A DNA stretch of 64,000 bases from Panopea generosa (lineage: Eukaryota; Mollusca; Bivalvia; Adapedonta; Hiatellidae): positions 55,100,625 to 55,164,624 of the forward strand of contig CM055901.1 in the NCBI GenBank assembly GCA_029582155.1. Direction: 5' to 3'. A program made the position numbers and the translations under genes. Shown piece after piece: positions 1-12,687 of the stretch. The notes under the pieces were generated by a model. It did not search any database and was not told the origin of the DNA. It saw only the letters and a list, made by a program, of their open reading frames with translations. Position 1 is the first letter of the stretch. Each line of letters begins with the position of its first letter.

Positions 1-320
1 GGAAATGGTGAGTGACTTGGCCTTGTGTTCCAGATCCGAGTTGTATCAATCTTCATAATTAGCCTTGTCTTTTAAAATGAGCTTCGAAGTACAAGACGAG
101 TGAAGTGCAAAGCCCTTACATGACTCTTATTTTGTAGCAGTGTATAGTCCTTGTACGTGAACATTCATTTAGTTCTCATCTGTTTCAGTTGATAGTGAAT
201 ACACCACAACACATAGTTTAAATAATTTGTGATATATTCACACACTGTATTTCTGAATTTGATTATGGTTAGATGAATGTCAACATCTGGCTTTACATAA
301 TCTTACTTAAAACCTCTCTA

Positions 321-575
321 GCGAGACCCGATTTGCTCAGTCTATCAATTCAGGGGTTGTGAGTCCGAATCCTCGCCTAGCAAGTCTCCTTGATGATTGA
401 TATACGACATTGTGTCTCATTATCATGCGTCTCTCACCGCTGGTTAAAGAGGGAAAGTTTTCAGTTACTTGCGGTGATGGGGTGTCACCGTGTGCTCGAG
501 TAATGGTGAACCTTTCAGGATCCCAGGAAACTGGTTAGCTTAACTGGTTGTCTGGATGGCATAAAAAATGACCCT
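321..575 (+). mobile_element. tRNA-derived SINE, family 1 copy
   Basis: A tRNA-like head at 321-377 has a box A-like TTTGCTCAGTCTAT and a box B-like GAGTCCGAATCC. The body, with GTTACTTGCGGTGATGG and AACTGGTTAGCTTAACTGG, also occurs inverted at 16222-16440 and 59770-59955. Confidence 0.65.
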
Positions 576-1933
576 AAATATGCAATCAAATAATTTAAAC
601 CTCAAAAATATTTATTTTGTGTTGTTGGTCACTGTTCATTATGATACCAGTTAAAAGCATGTACTAAAATGACTGATTAACAGTTCTGTTTTGTCATTTT
701 GAAGTTGTTCTATTTCAGATATTGTTCCGTTTGTACGTTTTTTTGTATTTCACCAGTTCTGTTTGTCATTTTACAGTTACATTACTTTGATTCTCATTTA
801 CACAACTGTAACATATTCATAAGAAATTAACACATGAAAAAGATATTACTGCTTTTATTTGTAATATAAATGAACGAAAATTTTAAGGATTTAGTCCAAA
901 TCCAAGTAACATTTAATCCAGTTGTAATTTTAACTTCTTTTGTTTTTGTTAACGAGTACCAGGAGTAGCTTTGATATGGAAATCTGGCGTTTTCTACTTA
1001 ATCAAGTTTTCACTCTTGTTCGCTCTTGAAGCTGTGGAGTGATAGAATTTCTGCAGTACATTAATGTGATACAACTTTTTGTCTAAGAGAATTTGATAAA
1101 TCTGAATATCTAAGACAGTATCGATAGAAGAATTGCAGTAAAGTGTTGTAGAGGGGGCCAGTTAATAGTAATTTCTTATGGTACTGTGAAGTGGTATAAG
1201 TAAAATGATTTATTTTATACCTGTCATAAGTTTTTCTTTTCTTTTCCTTTACTAGCTAATTGCTTAGTTTATGAATATCTGCAAATCTGTGAAGATGTAG
1301 TGATAATACGAAACTTGCAAAATGTAAGATTCTCCCCAATTTTGTTTTTTATCACACGAGCGGAGGAAGCTGAACGTGTAAATCTCTTGTACAGTATTAA
1401 AATGTCATATGCAAAATAGAAAGATGTATCCTTATATTCACATACTGTTTCGAAAGCCCATGCCTTTATTTTTGTGAATTTTAATGCAATTCTGTATTTT
1501 AAGAATCAAAACAAAAACAAGTACCATTATTTGATTAAATGTGTACGGAAATGATCTGTTCTGTTGTTTCTTTATATTCCATTTTGTAAATATTCCGATT
1601 TAATTGAGTCAGTGAACATTTTTGAGCACACTACAGAATTTTTTTGAAAGAGTACACAGTTGACACAATCCGCTTTGCAAGTGTTCAAAATTGTGCTGTA
1701 TATATGACCTTGTGTGTACTCTAGCATCAGCATTTTTAATTTGATCGTTGCCAAACTTAAAAAGTTGTTTATAAAACTAAAATATTTAGGACAAGAATTT
1801 GAAACTGGCCTAATTAGGTAATTTATGTTGGGAATAATGGTCCTTGAACCATCAAACTTTCCTTTATTTGATGTTTTGTGTATCTTCATTATCATGAACA
1901 GAACTCGAAGGGGACAAGTAAGATAACTCTATT
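576..1933. other. No recognised feature
   Basis: AT-rich sequence. No exon, repeat array or inverted-repeat element could be supported; the longest frame (1572-1895, minus) has no recognisable domain. Confidence 0.5.
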
Positions 1934-3535
1934 TATACCCCCGACAAATGAAGTTTTGAGGGGGTATACTCGAGTCACCCTGAGGTCGGTCTGTCGGTCT
2001 GTTGGTCTGTCGGTCTGTCGGTCGGTCTGTCCGCAATTTTCCTTGTCCGGAGCATAACTTGAAAAGTACTGGATGGAATTTCATCAAACGTCATACAATG
2101 GTAGAATATAATGAGAGGAAGTGCAGTGTACAAGAAACATAACTTTATTCTTGGTAATAACAGAGTTATTGCCCTTTGATATTTTTTCTTGTCCTGAGCA
2201 TAACTTGAAAAGTACCGGATGGAATTTCATCAAGCTTCATACAATGGTAAAATATAATGAGAGGAAGTGCAGTGTACAGGAAAAATAACTCTATTCTTGC
2301 TAATTACAGAGTTATTGCCCTTTGATATATTTCCCTTTGATATTTTTTCTTGTCCGGAGCATAACTTGAAAAGTACCGGATGGAATTTCATCAAGCTTCA
2401 TACAATGGTACAATATAATGAGAGGAAGTGCAGTGTACAGGAAACGTAACTCTATTCTTGCTAATTACAGAGTTATTGCCATTTGATATATTTCCCTTGT
2501 CCGGAGCATTACTTTTAAAGTACTGGATTGAATTTCAACAAACTTCATACAATGGTACAATATAATGAGAGGAAGTGCAGTGTACAAGAAACATAACTCT
2601 ATTCTTGCTAATAACAGAGTTATTGCCCTTTGATATATTTCCCTTTGATATTTTTTCTTGTCCGGAGCATAACTTAAAAAGTACCTGATGGAATTTCATC
2701 AAGCTTCATACAATGGTAGAATATAATGAAAGAAAGTGCAGTGTACAAGAAACATAAATCTATTCTTGCTAATTACAGAGTTATTGCCCTTTGGTATATT
2801 TCCCTTGTCCGGAGCATTACTTTTAAAGTACTGGATGGAATTTCATCAAACTTCATACAATGGTACAATATAATGAGAGGAAGTGCAGTGTACAGGAAAC
2901 ATAACTCTATTCTTGCTAATTACAGAGTTATTGCCCTTTGATATATTTCCCTTGTCCGGAGCATTACTTTTAAAGTACTGGATGGAATTTCATCAAACTT
3001 CATACAATGGTAGAATATAATGACAGGAAGTGCAGTGTACAAGAAACATAACTCTATTCTTGCTAATTACAGAGTTATTGCCCTTTGATATAATTCCCTT
3101 GTCTGGTGCAGTACTTTTAAAGCCATCAGTGATAACAGTTTAATTAAGTTCATGAAAGAACCAAGTTGATGAATACATGGAGTTCGAGCAAAGCAGGTTC
3201 GATATTGTATTCCTAGTGCTCTTGTTTGTTTCTTATCCATAAAATTGTTGTCCCTCAACATAACTCGAAAAAGTATAACATTTATTGATTGCCATGAAAG
3301 CTTGTACACTGCACAATAATTAAAAAGACCGTTTTTAATTTTAACAAAACCATAAAAAAATTAACAATACAAACAACTCAATCCATAACATTCTCTTTTA
3401 TTAAGAATTTCTTTTGTCTGGAGCATTACTTTAAAACTATTGGATATAATTTAATAAAACTTCATACAATGGTTAACCATTTTCTGTCATGGCGGCATTC
3501 GGGGGTATTCATCACTACAGTGATAGGTCTAGTTA
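1934..3535 (+). repeat. Composite dispersed element with 147-bp tandem core
   Basis: It opens with a small hairpin (TACCCCC...GGGGGTA) and a GTCTGTCGGTCTGTCGGTC-type run. From 2042 it has about eight tandem units starting CTTGTCCGGAGCAT. Unit starts (2042, 2188, 2349, 2496, 2657, 2804, 2951, 3098) show a 147-bp period, with 161-bp variants carrying a short insertion. It ends near GTATTCATCACTACAGTGAT. Tandem cores inside dispersed non-autonomous elements are known in bivalves (pearl/Helentron-like). Assignment to that class is inference. Confidence 0.6.
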
Positions 3536-4444
3536 CATTTAGTTGTGGCTCTGTTTATACTTAAAAAACGTGGTTTTTCATGATTATAAAGTATAGTATC
3601 AAGTGTATGTGCGAGGGCGGATCCTGAGCAAGAGTTAGTTAAAAGAAATCATCATGTTTTCATCCTCAGTAAAGAAGCATGACCATTGATATGTCTTTAT
3701 TTCTCAAATTTCCCATTTTACTGCTGTGTGTAAATTATTCACATTGTAGTCTCATCGACGATAAGTAGAACTTGTTGACACTTTAAATTACCAGTGCTTG
3801 ATCAGAAAGCAAATTTTCACTGGGATTGACCTACATAATTATGTTGAGAATGTTTTAATTCTTAGTTATTAAGACAAAATTCATGAAAATTGGTGAAAAG
3901 ATGATGATGCTATAAGGTTGAACACAACAAGCTTGACAACATTTTAATTGATTTTAATTCAAGAGTTGCACACCATTTAATATTGTAATATCTATTTTGT
4001 TAGTATTTATGATTAATTTTTGAGTAGTTAAGACATAGCGATTGGGTAGTAGGTTATACTCTTAAGTGAGTCCAGGCTATGCACCGGACGCCTGTGGATA
4101 AAAATATGTGTTCATTTGTGTACTCGCGAACATTGGCGGAAAACAATCAGAAATATCACAAATACGTTAAATGAGCGGAGTGCTCGTATAAGAAATACAC
4201 ATTTCGAACGATGTTTTTTATTTTGTACATTTATAGATATCAGTCAATAAAAAATTTATAGGTGTGGTTTTTGCAATATTACAAGCATATTTTTGGGAAG
4301 TTTAATGAGACTTTAAAGTAACATTTCCATAACCAAATTTCCGGCAAAGAGATTCTTATTTATACACTACCGGTACTCAACTTCCATAATAGGTCACCTT
4401 GAATTATTGATATTTCGTCAACACAAGTCTGTAAATTTCATATT
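3536..4444. other. No recognised feature
   Basis: AT-rich unique-looking DNA between two dispersed elements; nothing supported on either strand. Confidence 0.5.
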
Positions 4445-4840
4445 TTAATGTTTATCCTAATGACAAGAGGACCTGAATACTCTACTGGCAACATATGTTT
4501 TACAGGACCTTCATGCAATGCTACATTTAGGCCTTGAACTTTCAGAGAAAATGTTTAAAATTTTGCTTAAAATGTGCCCCTGTGGTGGCCTCAAATTTGA
4601 CCCCAGCGAACCAGCTTCAACAAATCTTTTAGGGGACCCCCATTCAATGCTACATATAAAATATCTAAGGACTAGAAAATCTTATGTTTATAAAATTGCT
4701 GTGCAAGTTTGATTTAGATTCAATGAAAATTGAAGGTGCTAACGCGTCTACAAGAAAAAGGTTAACAGACGGATGGCAGACAATTTACCATAACATAAGC
4801 CCTGCTTGCCTTTGGCCATTGGAGCTAAAAAATGAAAAAA
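4445..4840 (+). repeat. Dispersed repeat family A
   Basis: Shared phrases are GACAAGAGGACCTGAAT, CCTTGAACTTTCAGAGAAAA, CTGTGCAAGTTTG and an end with GCCTTTGGCC. The family recurs at 15775-15940 and 27828-28162. It is non-coding; the element class is unknown. Confidence 0.6.
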
Positions 4841-4889
4841 ATCATAGTCCATATTTTCCAAAAATTTCATAAAACAATACCAATTATTG

Positions 4890-5409
4890 AAATGCACTAC
4901 AGAGTTATTGCCCTTTGATATATTTCCCTTGTCTGGAGCGTTACTTTTAAAGTACTGGATGGAATTTCATCAAACTTCATACAATGGTAGAATATAATGA
5001 GAGGAAGTGCAGTGTACAAGAAACATTACTCTATTCTTGCTAATTACAGAGTTATTGCCCTATGATAAAAAAATTGTTTCTTGTCAAACTGTTTCTTGTC
5101 AAACTTTTGTCCATAAAATTGTTGTCCCTCAACATAACTCGAAAAAGTATACCATTTATTGATTGCCATGAAAGCTTGTACACTGCACAATAATTAAAAA
5201 GACCGTTTTTAATTTTAACATAACCATAAAGAAATTAACAATACAAAAAACTCAATCCATAACATTCTCTTTTATTAAGTTTTTTTTTTGTCTGGAGCAT
5301 AACTTTAAAACTAATGGATATAGTTTAATAAAACTTCATACAATGGTAAACCATTTTCTGTCATGGCGGCGTTCGGGGGTATTCATCACCTTCAGTGATA
5401 GCTCTAGTT
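4890..5409 (+). repeat. Second partial copy of the 147-bp element
   Basis: One 147-type unit (4890-5065) is followed by a segment (5110-5409) nearly identical to 3237-3534, from CATAAAATTGTTGTCCCTCA through TTTTCTGTCATGGCGGCGTT. This looks like a recent duplication of the 3' part of the upstream element. Confidence 0.65.
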
Positions 5410-5533
5410 AAAACAAGGTTTCTCCACAAGTATCTTTGGGCAATGTTTTCCATGTCTGGTTAATGTTCTGATACAAATGCATAAAAATATGTGGTTGTGA
5501 AAGCTGAATCCCATACATACTCGACTCGGTTAA

Positions 5534-6000
5534 AGGGATTATATTGGCATATTACTGGCAATTCCCTGGCCTAAATACACACGCCCAGCATAAAGATACA
5601 CTTATATCTCAAGATATACGTGTCTAAAGTGTCTAATTGCATAACCTCTTTATTACAAATATCGGGTTTCTGGAGCCACATATTTATTTTTGTTTACATT
5701 CGCCATTTAACGAACCGCTTTCGGGTTTCCGATCAATCATCGGATAACATCATGAAGACTCGTTTCCGATCTCATTTTCAAGGCTTTGTTCAGGAAGTTC
5801 ACGGAGTTCAATGTTTACATTGCGCAATACTTTATTGCGGGACGTATTAAAGTTTTGGCCAATATTCAATAACTGTTAATTTGATAACTTTCAAGTAAAT
5901 AAAGGTCATACGTCAATACATAAGCATTATTTTGTGCACACTGCATACAGGTTAAGTCTGGATTAACAGCGTGTTTGTGTTATTTGCCAATATAATCCCT
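5534..6000. mobile_element. MITE with TTAA target duplication
   Basis: A 467-bp segment starts AGGGATTATATTGGCA and ends with its exact inverse complement TGCCAATATAATCCCT apart from one inner base. It is flanked on both sides by TTAA (5530-5533 and 6001-6004). The TTAA duplication and short TIRs point to a non-autonomous piggyBac-like element. No transposase is encoded. Confidence 0.75.
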
Positions 6001-6004
6001 TTAA

Positions 6005-7189
6005 GGTGAATGAGGTCGAGCTGTAGGAGTACATTAATAATTGTTATACAAGATACTCATACAATTGTGAATTTTGACTTTGTGGGTTGTGCATTTCAAA
6101 AAGTTGTTACATGCTTATCTCTGTCTGAGTTTAAATGATTTTTTTTGAAAATAATGCTAATAAATTTGTTCATTAAACAATACGAAATTTACAAACTTTT
6201 GTTAAAGAAATATCAACAAATTCAGGTGACTGGTTATGAAAGTTGAGTAATGTATATACAGAGCGAAATTTACCTATAATTTTATTTTTTGAAGACATAA
6301 TATTTTTGAACAGTTGCCCAAGTTTGATTGTGTATATATTTTGTTCTTATATACCTCTATATGTTGGACAAAAAGTAACAAATTATATTGTTAAAACGCC
6401 CTGCTATTATCACTTAATATGAAAACGAGTAACTGTTATTCTAAGTGAATCGTAATTTATATTACTATATGTGACTCAAACTCAAACTGTTTTAAACATT
6501 CGTAATAATTCAGTTATCATAATAAAATTTAAATGTGAACCCATAAGTCCGTCCTTAAAAAATAAATTATTTGCCGTGCTCCTACCTACTCACTCAAAAT
6601 TGCAGCTACCCAAACTTTTTTATTGACTTGCAAAGCTGTAAATTTTTTATTGAGGATTTCTGTACATTGTTCTTTGAAATTTACTGTGCAAAATCAAAAA
6701 TTGCACCCACCCACCCACCCCCAATCCCCCTACCCATAAATTTTTTTTAGCTTCCTACCTACCAACATGAAAAATACTGGGTTGGAGCACAGCAAACAAA
6801 TATTTTTAGTATGGCCTGAAAGGGATCGCAACAGTAATCACAAACTCTGTTTTACACAATAATACATTTATTTTAATGGCATTTGTGAATAATGATAATT
6901 TATAATTCAATACAAGTATGAATTTGAGTATTTGGCAAATTGAATTAAGAAAACTATCAAAACTATTAAAACTATCAAGGTCAAACTATCACAGATAGGC
7001 ACTGGCTATCTACATATCTCAATAACAATTCAATCAATGGAATATTAATAAATTTTACACATTAATACTGCTAAACACATATATCTGTTTTGAATTTGTG
7101 CAAAATATCGAGTGACAAAACCGAAACAGTGTTTCAACAATTATTATTGAGTGTATATTTAGCCAAAGGGTTTTATGACCCCCTTGAGG
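6005..7189. other. No recognised feature
   Basis: AT-rich, with a short C-rich stretch of CCACCCACC type near 6705-6735; no gene seen. Confidence 0.5.
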
Positions 7190-7880
7190 AGGCATATTGG
7201 AATCACAGTGTCCGTCCATCCATCTGCTCACTCTAATGGGTAGAACTAGTATTTTGTTTGGACATATGAAAAATAGTAGGAAAAAAAAAATATGCCTGCT
7301 TCTGGACACTTAAAAAAACAGCTTTTATGTGGCAAAAATTTAGCCACACAAGTTGTCAGTTGGGCGCAAAGAAACCACTTAAATACCCATTTGTTAGAAT
7401 GTCCGTCCAAGCTTTTGTGTCTGGTCTGCAACTTTGTCAAACACGAATGTATTTGTTAAAAAATTTGACACAAATGGTCAACATGGCAAGATGAAGTGTC
7501 GTGCATAAGACTGTTGAAAACACTGAGTCTGGGATCATGTATCTAGTCTGTAATATTGTCATTCATGGATTGGTTTCAAACACTTGACCCAACTGATCAA
7601 CATTACTTGATGACATGCTGCCCGTAATAGCCAGAACTGTGCCTCAAAGGTAAAGGTCTGTTAGAGATTTTGTGTCTTGTCTGTAATTTGGTCTTACGTG
7701 GAGGGATTTGAAATTACAAATGACCAACATGTCATGATGATGTACCACAGGAATTACCTAGGCCTGTACATCAGATGTCACACAAAGGTCAAATCACACG
7801 TTTTTATCTTTAAATTCTTACTTATGAATGGGGTTTTATTGCCAATCTTGAAACTACTGCCAAATATTTAAAAGATTGCT
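7190..7880 (+). repeat. ~160-bp tandem dispersed element, copy 1
   Basis: Repeated phrases such as TGTGTCTGGTCTGCAACTTT, AATGGTCAACATGGCAAGAT and AAGTGTCGTGCATAAGAC recur at roughly 160-bp spacing. The same family forms 51040-52420. Confidence 0.6.
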
Positions 7881-10224
7881 GTTTTTGCAACACTAAATTT
7901 GCATTGATTTTCCCATTCAAAATTGATTTTTGCCATTTTGTTCTATCTCTAGTAAACAAATGTCTAAAATTAAACAATCCAATCTATATTGTGCTTTCTA
8001 CACACAATTCAAGGACATCTGAAAATAAAAAAAATATTATCTAATGAACAAACTAATCAACTGTTTGGTCAAAATAACCGAGCCCATAACAATGGCAGTA
8101 TTTTGGCACTGTTGGAACTTTGGGTTAGCTAATATAATTGAGCCCCTAACAATGGCACAGTTAGAACAACAGTAACTGTACATGTTATGTGAATCAATTC
8201 TCACTCAAGCCTGCCATGATAAAAAAAAATGTTGCTCAATATATTTTTATTATCACAGTCTTTACAACATCTTAATCACATCTTTACAAACACAGTCACA
8301 ACAAAAACAGAACAAATACAATACAGAAGTAAAAATCTCCCCAGTATATAGTGAATATTGCACTTGTTTATCAATGGAATATTGTGTAGTACATGACAGT
8401 TGTAAAGGCACCAGTTTGCTAAGAAAGAATCGGAGTGAATTTGAAGTTGGTATATAAAATAGGAACACAATTACCACACATCAATAAATCAAAACACTGT
8501 AAAACATACATATAATTATATCGTTATATATATTGATTGAGGACATCATATCATGAAAAATTATTATCTTATAAAAGGGAATTGATCAGGATTTTTTCAA
8601 AATTTCAGAACTGGCTTTAAATAATTTTTTTCCAATACACGATACCTGTATATATATGCTGACCACGCAATACCAAAAGTATATCTATTTAAACATGCTA
8701 AAATAATATATTGAAAAGGGGTTTCCTAACTTGGGCTATACGCCTAAGTTAGACTAAAATAGATTTCCCGCTTAAAATTGCAACATATTTTGTGACGTAT
8801 TAAATGAGTCAATGTGATTTCATTCCAATATCAAATTGATCCTTCATACAGGTTCATGTGCTTTAAAATTTGTTTCAATCATAGAAAGAATCCAAACGAT
8901 GATGTGACGATGTCAAGCATTATTTAAGTGCTGTCTATTTTTGAAATGGGGATTTCATTTCAATTTTACCACTCCAATTGAAACATTGATTTTGTCTCAT
9001 TTCGGTGGATTTGACATACTAAACCACCCAGATTTTATTTATTTATGATTATGAGATGCTCTTTATTTTTAATATTTTTAGTTATTTATTTATTTATTTT
9101 TATTCCATGTAAGACATAATACAATGTTATACAAAAACTGTTCATGTATCAATACAAGCTATATAATTTTCTTAACACATTACATGATACCTTTAGATAA
9201 CATAACATGCATACAATGTCTTACAAGTAATATTTTAAGAGATGCTTTTTATCTATTTTAAAAAATAATTTATAGCATTTCTGTTTCCTGATACATTCCC
9301 TTTAACCCTTTACTCCATAGATAAGCGTTTCCCCGCACCAATCACAGAAGGTAATTGAAAAACAGTGCAGGAAGAGTTCAGATTGCTCATAAGGAGCAAT
9401 CTGAACACTTCCTGCACTGTTTTCCACTCTGTCAGTTAATATAAACATAATTCACCCATTGCTGATACATGGTGAATTAATGCTTTCAATATTAGAGGTG
9501 TCCAAAGGCTTTTATATGAATTAAAGGGTTAATAGTATCAATAAAATATCTTTAACCACAACACATCAAATAAACATTGTTGTGGTATCCATTTGCTGGT
9601 TACTATAACCAATGTCTGCTTAATTACAAATATCACAATCTTTACTCCACAACATCAAAATTTATTAATAGATCGCAATGAATTACTTATAATATATTCA
9701 AGCATGAATTAATCAGTTTGATTACAAACTTAATATATTGATATATGCAATATAATACACATGGTTTTGAAGTGAATTGTAATTCCCCACCCCATGTATA
9801 CATCAGCAATGTGCACATGTCGAAATGAACAATGTCTGTCAGTGGTATACTGGTAAAAATAGTTTCATAACAACAGCTATCTGAGAAAATTGTGTGTTTT
9901 TTGCACCTTTTTCAACAATATTTCATTTATATAATCACCTTAACTTCGTTCCTGGGAACCACTAACCTTTTAACAGGTACTAGACACACCTTATCTTTGC
10001 AAGTTACCGACTACTTTCCCACATATTTGTAGAAACAGAAACTGTTGTGAGGTAACAACTTGACTTATCATTTTGTCAGAGAACAATAAATTATACCATC
10101 AAAAGAACAGACATATCTTTATCAAATGATTGATTATTAATATTAATGACATGGCACATATATAACATTATGTATAGGCACTCACAACCTATTTAATCCC
10201 AAGAGAAATGTGAGCAAAAACAGA
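7881..10224. other. Mostly unique AT-rich DNA around the hairpin MITE
   Basis: Apart from the MITE at 9306-9528 and a small direct repeat (GAGCCCATAACAATGGCA, near 8080 and 8140), nothing is supported. It may include untranslated or flanking sequence of an unseen gene. Confidence 0.4.
9306..9528. mobile_element. piggyBac-like hairpin MITE, copy 1
   Basis: 223 bp with TIRs CCCTTTACTCCATA and, at the far end, CCCTTTAATTCATA inverted, flanked by TTAA (9302-9305 and 9529-9532). An internal inverted repeat of about 29 bp (9360-9424) forms a long hairpin. The same family occurs at 25339-25551. Confidence 0.8.
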
Positions 10225-10660
10225 AGAAAGGTGATTGTCCAGGCACTGCCAAATAACCCCAGTCAAATAGTCCTAATCCTGTCAAATAACCATAGCCCTG
10301 CCAAATAGTCATAATACTGCCAAATAACAAACTGCTGAATGACAATAACCCAGCTTATCCTGCCAGATGACCATAACTCGGCCAAATAACCCCAGTCAAA
10401 TAGCCTTAACCTTACCAAATAGTCATTATTCTGCCAAATAACAAACTGCTAAATAACCATAACCCTGCTAATCCTGCCAAATAGCAAAACCCTGCCAAAT
10501 AACCATAGCCCTGCTAAATAACTAACACTGCAATATAGTCATAATCCTGTCAAATAACATAAACTGTTAAATAAACATAACCCTGCCAAATAACCATAAC
10601 TGCCAAATAACCTAACCCTGCCAAATGACCATAATCCTGCCAAATAACCATAACTTTCTA
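10225..10660 (+). repeat. Degenerate ~20-bp minisatellite
   Basis: Irregular reiteration of CCCTGCCAAATAACCATAA, about 20 diverged copies. No coding potential. Confidence 0.7.
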
Positions 10661-11085
10661 TTATTCTTTTACCGAAAATTAAGTAAAGAAAAGGGGGCCA
10701 TAATTTTTAAAAGATTTGACCGACGTTAACAAATATCAAACTTGACCAGTATTTTATAATTATACAGCTACATTTATACACCAATTATTAATCAAACATA
10801 TAGACCCTTTCAGAAGTTATTCAATGGAAACCCTTATTTTACCAAAACTGAAGAAATAAAGGGCACATTAATCCTGTAAAAGACCAAATAACAAATATCT
10901 AGCTTGACCTGTATTTTAATTTTATCCAGCTGCAGCACATATCAATTAAAGACACGGACTCTATCAGAAGTAACTAACAGAAGGGCAGGGGTAAGGATTA
11001 ATGCTCCATCACCATTCCTTCAATGACTGGTATGAAAAAAGGGGCACAATGTGTTGCATATATCTTGCCATACAGAAAATCTTAA
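10660..11085. repeat. Diverged dispersed repeat
   Basis: Two related blocks (10690-10830 and 10860-11010) share GGGCCAT/GGGCACAT, AACAAATATC, ACAGCTAC/CCAGCTGC and CTTTCAGAAGT-like phrases. A third relative lies at 26530-26660 in ctns intron 4. Class unknown. Confidence 0.4.
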
Positions 11086-11199
11086 TCACCAAAAGAAGAC
11101 AAGAATGTTGGCAAAGAGTAAACCAAGGCCAACTTTATTCGTTCTGGTAATTCTTTTCTCTGTAATAGGCTGCGGTCCATCATTCTCACTGAATTTGTC
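11086..11199 (-). CDS. Candidate terminal exon with hydrophobic tail (gene unknown)
   Basis: After a clear acceptor (CTTTCAACAG) the minus strand reads 37 codons to TGA: DKFSENDGPQPITEKRITRT then NKVGLGLLFANILVFFW. This looks like a basic linker followed by a short C-terminal membrane segment, as in tail-anchored proteins. A second frame is also open for about 38 codons, so the frame is uncertain. It lies 1.5 kb downstream of the ctns stop, beyond the 39-bp array. Splicing from ctns exon 8 would give a quick stop, so it is not an obvious ctns isoform. No family recognised. Confidence 0.3.
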   Translation of the reverse strand, partial: DKFSENDGPQPITEKRITRTNKVGLGLLFANILVFFW

Positions 11200-11260
11200 C
11201 TGTTGAAAGAAAAAAGCAGATTATCACAATTATTTTTGTATCATATTGACAGTCATTTAG

Positions 11261-12105
11261 ATGAAACATGTGGCCTCCAGACACTGGTGGTATTTCATAC
11301 AGCGAAATTTGGCCTCAAGTCTCGGGTGCCATTTTATACAGCAAAATGTGGTCTTCAGACACAGGTGCCATTTTACACAGAAAAAAGGTGGCATCCAGAC
11401 ACAGGTGCCATTTTATATAGCAAAAAATGTGGCCTCCAGACACAGGTGGTATTTCATACAGCAAAATTTTGCCTCAAGTCACAGGTGACATTTGTACAGC
11501 AAAATGTGGCCTGCAGACACAGGTGGTATTTTACACAGCAAAATGTGGTCTTCGGACACAGGTACCATTTTATACAGAAAAAATGTGGCCTGCAGACATA
11601 GGTGCCATTTCATACAGCAAAATGTGGTCTTTGGACACAGGTGCCATTTTAAACAAAAAAAAGGTGGCCTCCAGACACAGGTGCCATTTTATATAGCAAA
11701 AAATTGTGGCCTCCAAACACAGGTGGTATTTCATACAGCAAAATTTTGCCTCAAGTCACAGGTGACATTAGTACAGCAAAATGTGGCCTGCAGACACAGG
11801 TGGTATTTTACACAGCAAAACTTGGTCTTCAGACACAGGTGCCATTTTATACAGCAAAGTGTGGTCTTTGGACACAGGTGCCATTTTATACAGAAAAAAT
11901 GTGGCCTGCAGACATAGGTGCCATTTTATACAGCAAAATGTGGTCTTCAGTCACAGGTGGTATATACAGCAAAATGTGGTCTTCAGACACAGGTGCCATT
12001 TTATACAGAAAAAATGTGGCCTGCAGACACAGGTGCCATTTTATACAACAAAATTTGGCCTGCAGACATAGGTGCCATTTTATACAGCTAAATGTGGCCT
12101 AAGAA
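11261..12105 (+). repeat. 39-bp minisatellite
   Basis: About 21 units built on AAAATGTGGCCTCCAGACAC and AGGTGCCATTTTATACAGC. Because 39 is a multiple of three, stop-free frames persist and give overlapping 13-residue-periodic ORFs. This is a repeat effect, not evidence of a gene. It lies 3' of ctns. Confidence 0.9.
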
Positions 12106-12687
12106 CACCACATCTTGCACATCAAGTCAAAGATTCGAATGCTGGTGGTACAACCAAGTCAATAACAAAGACAAACAGTGTTTTTTTGCACTGTATGACC
12201 ATTTTGTATTAAACTTTCACAATGAAGCTGGAAACTTACTTTCAAATAAAACATATCTAACAGTTAATAAATAAATGTCTGAAGCACATTTCAATGACCA
12301 AGGTACATATTATTACATGGATATGTAAATGTGAATCCCCACAATTGCGCGTAAGATTAGGTGAAAGCAAACAGCTCTGAGTTAGCATCATTCATATACT
12401 ACAGGTACCATTTTCTTGTGTTTAACGTAATAAGGAGATTGTACAAGGTGCAGTATTTAACACATGTGGAGGTCCAAACTGCAAAAATGTGGTCTCCCGA
12501 CACAAATTGCAGCTTTGCTCGATTTCTACAATACATATGAAAATGGAATGCATCGAGTGCGCAGAAGGACAGTATATGGAATAGATACTGGTGTTGACAA
12601 CTTACACTTTTGGTGGGAAAATGTGAAAAAAGTATGCAGCATGCAATAATTAAAGGGAGAACAAAGGGGATATATACCTAACTATAC
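12106..12687. other. ctns 3' flank / likely 3'UTR
   Basis: Directly downstream of the ctns stop on the minus strand. No clear polyadenylation signal was fixed and no other coding frame is recognised. Confidence 0.4.

Noticed and set aside
11203..12102. Four overlapping plus-strand ORFs of 89-141 codons
   Set aside because: The 39-bp minisatellite leaves several frames open at once; overlapping open frames with the same 13-residue period are not genes.
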